Source: Nonomuraea coxensis DSM 45129
GTDB lineage: Bacteria > Actinomycetota > Actinomycetes > Streptosporangiales > Streptosporangiaceae
DNA length: 64,000 nt
Direction of reading: 5' to 3'
Assembly (NCBI RefSeq): GCF_019397265.1
Contig: NZ_CP068985.1
Span: 5,560,501-5,624,500, forward strand
Shown: in pieces, positions 61,083 to 64,000 of the stretch
Layout: each line of letters opens with the position of its first letter
How positions within the stretch are numbered: the first letter of the stretch is position 1
The notes under the pieces: generated by a model
Told to the model about the DNA's origin: nothing
Database searches by the model: none
What the model saw: the letters and a program-made list of their open reading frames with translations, nothing else
Translations under genes and position numbers: made by a program

Positions 61083-61960
61083 AGCTCCTGGCTCTGCGCG
61101 GGCTCGGCCTGGGCGACCTGCTCACGGCCGTGCCCGCGCTGCGGGCCCTGCGCCAGGCGTTCCCCGGCCACCGCATCACGCTGGCCGCGCCGCGGGCGCT
61201 GGAGGCGCTGCTGCCGCTGACCGGCGCGGTGGACGGCCAGGTGGACGTCGCGGGACCGGGGCCCGTGCCGATGGACGAGCTGCCGTACGAGCGGCCCGAC
61301 ATCGCCGTCAACCTGCACGGCAAGGGGCCGCAGAGCATCGAGGCGCTGCGGGGCACGCAGCCGGGCCGGCTGATCAGCTACGGCACCGGCCCGCGCTGGC
61401 GCGACGGCGTGCACGAGGTGCGCCGCTGGTGCGAGCTGCTGGAGTGGCACGGCATCCCGGCCGACCCCACCGACCTGACGCTGGGGATCTCCGACCGCAG
61501 CGGCCCGGCCGTCGTGCACCCGGGCGCGTCGTTCCCCGCGCGTCGGTGGCCGCCCGAGCGCTTCGCGCAGGTCGCGGCGGCGCTGGAGGACGTGGTGGTG
61601 ACCGGCAACGAGCAGGAGGTGCCGATCGCCCGCAAGGTCGGCGAGCTGGCCGGTCTGCCGCCGGAGCGGGTGCTCGCCGGGCGCACCGGGCTGGCCGACC
61701 TGATCGACCTGGTCGGCCGGGCGCGGCTCGTCGTGTGCGGCGACACCGGCGTGGCGCACCTGGCGACCGCGTTCTGCGTGCCGTCGGTGGTGCTGTTCGG
61801 GCCGGTCTCGCCGGCGCTGTGGGGGCCGCCGCCCGGGTGGCGGCACGTGGCCCTGTGGGCCGGCGAGAACGGCGACCCGCACGGCGAGCGGCCGCATCCC
61901 GGCCTGCTCAAGATCGAGGTTTCCGAAGTCGTCGAAGCTGCCCTGGAGGTCACGTCATGA
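61073..61960 (+). CDS. family 9 glycosyltransferase (heptosyltransferase-like), second copy
   Basis: The 295-residue GT9 protein has LLALRGLGLGDLLTAVPALR, VVHPGASFPARRWPPERFAQ and the donor site LVVCGDTGVAHLATAFCVPS followed by VLFGPVSPALWG. It is shorter than the first GT9 and differs in the N-terminal loop, so the two probably act on different acceptors. ATG 61073 is chosen because it starts the conserved strand. It overlaps the SDR gene by 10 nt, and ATG of the next gene overlaps its stop. Confidence 0.88.
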   Translation: MALELLALRGLGLGDLLTAVPALRALRQAFPGHRITLAAPRALEALLPLTGAVDGQVDVAGPGPVPMDELPYERPDIAVNLHGKGPQSIEALRGTQPGRLISYGTGPRWRDGVHEVRRWCELLEWHGIPADPTDLTLGISDRSGPAVVHPGASFPARRWPPERFAQVAAALEDVVVTGNEQEVPIARKVGELAGLPPERVLAGRTGLADLIDLVGRARLVVCGDTGVAHLATAFCVPSVVLFGPVSPALWGPPPGWRHVALWAGENGDPHGERPHPGLLKIEVSEVVEAALEVTS

Positions 61961-62916
61961 GGGCTCTGGTCACGGGAGGCGCCGGCTTCCTCGGGTCGTA
62001 CCTGTGCGAACGGCTGCTGGAGGAGGGGGCGGAGGTCGTCTGCATGGACAGCTTCCTCACCGGCGGGCCGCGCAACGTCGAGCACCTGATGGAGCGGCCC
62101 GAGTTCCGGCTCGTCGAGAGCGACCTGACGGGGTTCGTGCACGTGCCGGACCGGCTGGACCTGGTGCTGCACTTCGCCTCGGCCGCCTCGCCCGCCGACT
62201 ACCTGCGCTATCCCATCGAGACGCTGCGGGTGGGCAGCGTCGGCACCCTGCACGCGCTCGGGCTGGCCAGGGAGAAGGGCGCCCGGTTCGTCCTCGCCTC
62301 CACCAGCGAGGTGTACGGCGACCCGCTGGAGCACCCGCAGAAGGAGACGTACTGGGGCAACGTGAACCCGGTCGGGCCGCGCAGCGTGTACGACGAGGCC
62401 AAGCGCTTCGCCGAGTCGCTGACCACGGCCTACCGGCACTCGCGCGGCACCGACACGGGGATCGTGCGCATCTTCAACACCTACGGCCCGCGGATGCGCC
62501 CGTTCGACGGCCGGGCCATCCCGACGTTCATCCGGCAGGCGCTGACCGGCGAGCCGATCACGATCACCGGCGACGGCTCGCAGACCCGCTCGATCTGCTA
62601 CGTCGAGGACACCGTCTCCGGGATCATGGCGATGGCGCGCAGCGACTTCGCCGGGCCGGTCAACATCGGCAACCCGGACGAGGTGACCATGCTGGAGCTG
62701 GCCACCCTGGTCCGGGATCTCACCGGGTCGTCGTCGGAGATCGTCTTCATCGACCGGCCGGCCGACGACCCGAAGGTGCGCCGGCCCGACACCACGCTCG
62801 CCGCCGAACGGCTGGGCTGGCGGGCGCGGGTGCCGGCCGAGGAGGGACTGCGCCGCACCATCGAGTGGTTCCGCGCCGAACTCGGCACCCAGGAACCGCT
62901 GGAACGGGCCCTCTAG
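61957..62916 (+). CDS. extended SDR, UDP-glucuronate-decarboxylase-like
   Basis: The 319-residue NAD-dependent enzyme has ALVTGGAGFLGSYLCERLLE, LHFASAASPADY, LASTSEVYGDPLEHPQKETY and SVYDEAKRFAE (Tyr-x3-Lys). The HPQKETYWGNVNPVGPRS segment is characteristic of UDP-xylose synthases/UDP-glucuronate decarboxylases rather than of ADP-heptose 6-epimerase (HldD). It may supply UDP-xylose or a related donor to the glycan. It is the last gene of the operon, and its stop overlaps that of convergent mshC by 4 nt. Confidence 0.85.
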   Translation: MRALVTGGAGFLGSYLCERLLEEGAEVVCMDSFLTGGPRNVEHLMERPEFRLVESDLTGFVHVPDRLDLVLHFASAASPADYLRYPIETLRVGSVGTLHALGLAREKGARFVLASTSEVYGDPLEHPQKETYWGNVNPVGPRSVYDEAKRFAESLTTAYRHSRGTDTGIVRIFNTYGPRMRPFDGRAIPTFIRQALTGEPITITGDGSQTRSICYVEDTVSGIMAMARSDFAGPVNIGNPDEVTMLELATLVRDLTGSSSEIVFIDRPADDPKVRRPDTTLAAERLGWRARVPAEEGLRRTIEWFRAELGTQEPLERAL

Positions 62917-64000
62917 CGGGCGGGGGCGCCGGAGGGGGGCCGGAGTGCGACGCCGAGCAGGGCGTCGGCCAGGTCGTTGACCAAGGCGGGTGCGGCCGGG
63001 TCCGCCCCGCCGGGCGCGAGCGCGTCCGCCGCCCAGGCGTCGATCGCGGCCAGCGCGCCGGGCGTGTCGAGGTCGTCGGCCAGGCGCTCGCGCACCCGGG
63101 TCAGCAGGTCCCCGGCGGGCGGCCCCGAGTCGCGGGCGACGGCCGAGCGCCAGGTGGCGAGCCTCCGCTCGGCCTCGGCCATCAGCTCCGGCACGTACTC
63201 CCAGTCGGCGCGGTAGTGGTGGGCCAGCAGCACCAGGCGGACCGCCATCGGGTCGTGCTCGGCGCGCAGCCGCCGGACGAAGACCAGGTTGCCCCGGGAC
63301 TTCGACATCTTCTCGCCGTCCAGCGCGACCATGCCCGCGTGGGAGTAGAACTTGGCGAACGGCCACTCCCCCGTCAGCGCGTGGCCCTCGGAGGCGCCGC
63401 ACTCGTGGTGCGGAAAGATCAGGTCGGAGCCGCCGCCGGCGACGTCGTAGCCGGGGCCCAGGTTGTCCAGCGCGATCGCGGTGCACTCGATGTGCCAGCC
63501 CGGCCGTCCCCTGCCCAGCCGGGACTCCCAGGCCGGCTCGCCCGGCCGCTCGGCCCGCCACAGCAGCCAGTCGAGCGGGTGCCGCTTGCCGGGCCGGTCG
63601 GGGTCGCCGCCGCGCTCGGCGAACAGCGCGGTCATCTCGTCCTCGCCGTAGCCGGAGACCTGGCCGAACTTGGGGGCGTCGGCGACGCTGAAGTAGACGT
63701 CGCCGTCGAGGTCGTAGGTGACGCCCTTGTCGGCCAGTCTGGCGATCGAGTCGGCCACCCGGTCGACGACCTCGGTGACGCCGACGTACTCGCGGGGCGG
63801 CAGGATGCGCAGGGCCTCCATGTCGCCGCGGAACAGCTCGATCTCCCGCTCGGCCAGCTCCCGCCAGTCGACGCCGGTCTGGGCGGCCCGCTCCAGCAGC
63901 GGGTCGTCGACGTCGGTGGCGTTCTGGGTGTAGTGGACCTCGTGGCCGGCGTCCCGCCACATCCGGCCGACCAGGTCGAAGGCGTGGTAGGTGTTGGCGT
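62913..64000 (-). CDS. mshC: MshC, cysteine:GlcN-Ins ligase (5' end cut off)
   Basis: The ligase joins cysteine to GlcN-inositol in mycothiol synthesis and is built like a cysteinyl-tRNA synthetase. Visible motifs are ANTYHAFDLVGRMWRDAG at the edge, HYTQNATDVDDPLL, GWHIECTAIALDNLG (Cys zinc ligand), FPHHECGASEG and EKMSKSRGN, followed by a helical end. GWHIECT and the short length after KMSKS favour MshC over CysS. The HIGH-like motif lies outside the window. mshC follows metH and PAC2 at a short distance in mycobacteria, so the sugar operon is an insertion in that order. Confidence 0.88.
   Translation of the reverse strand, partial: ANTYHAFDLVGRMWRDAGHEVHYTQNATDVDDPLLERAAQTGVDWRELAEREIELFRGDMEALRILPPREYVGVTEVVDRVADSIARLADKGVTYDLDGDVYFSVADAPKFGQVSGYGEDEMTALFAERGGDPDRPGKRHPLDWLLWRAERPGEPAWESRLGRGRPGWHIECTAIALDNLGPGYDVAGGGSDLIFPHHECGASEGHALTGEWPFAKFYSHAGMVALDGEKMSKSRGNLVFVRRLRAEHDPMAVRLVLLAHHYRADWEYVPELMAEAERRLATWRSAVARDSGPPAGDLLTRVRERLADDLDTPGALAAIDAWAADALAPGGADPAAPALVNDLADALLGVALRPPSGAPAR

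Overview
The window is about 64 kb of high-GC actinobacterial chromosome. Its core is the Pup-proteasome locus in the conserved actinobacterial arrangement: trmI, arc, dop, pup, prcB, prcA, pafA, pafB, pafC, tatA, tatC and helY, all on the minus strand. Farther right come RecB-family nuclease, metH, PAC2 and mshC genes, a neighbourhood familiar from mycobacteria and streptomycetes. Gene content and local insertions suggest a Streptosporangiales-type organism (Nonomuraea or a relative). That genus guess is inference and was not tested by any search.

Left edge (1-1000): a 38-residue Arg/Trp/Cys-rich peptide gene lies 2 nt ahead of a truncated ABC exporter gene. A perfect 13-bp inverted repeat sits inside the first codons of the exporter. 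Next to it is a small two-helix membrane protein. Region 1-26.8 kb: helY, a lipid kinase, tatC, tatA, a new 51-aa membrane protein, pafC/pafB, DUF3866, a Cys-rich HTH regulator with a DUF3291 partner, two FKBP lipoproteins, pafA, a secreted unknown, prcA/prcB, a 1-kb repeat-rich gap, pup, dop, an acyltransferase plus hypF insertion, arc and trmI. Together these tag proteins with Pup, unfold and degrade them, remove the tag, and link this (via PafBC) to DNA-damage control. Short in-frame tandem repeats recur here, in the TatC tail, the FKBP and HypF N termini and the pup-prcB spacer.

Region 26.8-51.9 kb: a tandem GNAT, a GAF-like protein, an FHA/zinc-ribbon protein, a site-2 protease, a RecB-type Fe-S nuclease, a two-component system, a complete oligopeptide ABC transporter, a HAD phosphatase, cobalamin-dependent methionine synthase, a Usp, PAC2, a lone SUMF1/FGE-fold protein, a TetR-like protein with no recognisable DNA-binding domain, sirohydrochlorin chelatase with a HemD-winged-helix regulator (NnaR type), a peptide deformylase and a WhiB-like protein.

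Region 51.9-62.9 kb: an accessory sugar locus with two divergent transcription units. It combines ADP-heptose genes (gmhA, fused hldE, gmhB) with a NodU/CmcH-type carbamoyltransferase, five glycosyltransferases (two of the GT9 heptosyltransferase family), an SDR and a UDP-glucuronate-decarboxylase-like enzyme. Most of its genes are coupled by 4-bp or slightly longer overlaps. It predicts a carbamoylated heptose-containing glycoconjugate in an organism that should have no LPS. Together with the peptide/exporter pair it is the best candidate for undescribed biology here. The window ends inside mshC (mycothiol synthesis). No tRNA, rRNA, CRISPR array or insertion sequence was recognised. Several genes appear leaderless, with a TANNNT hexamer 6-7 nt before the start codon.
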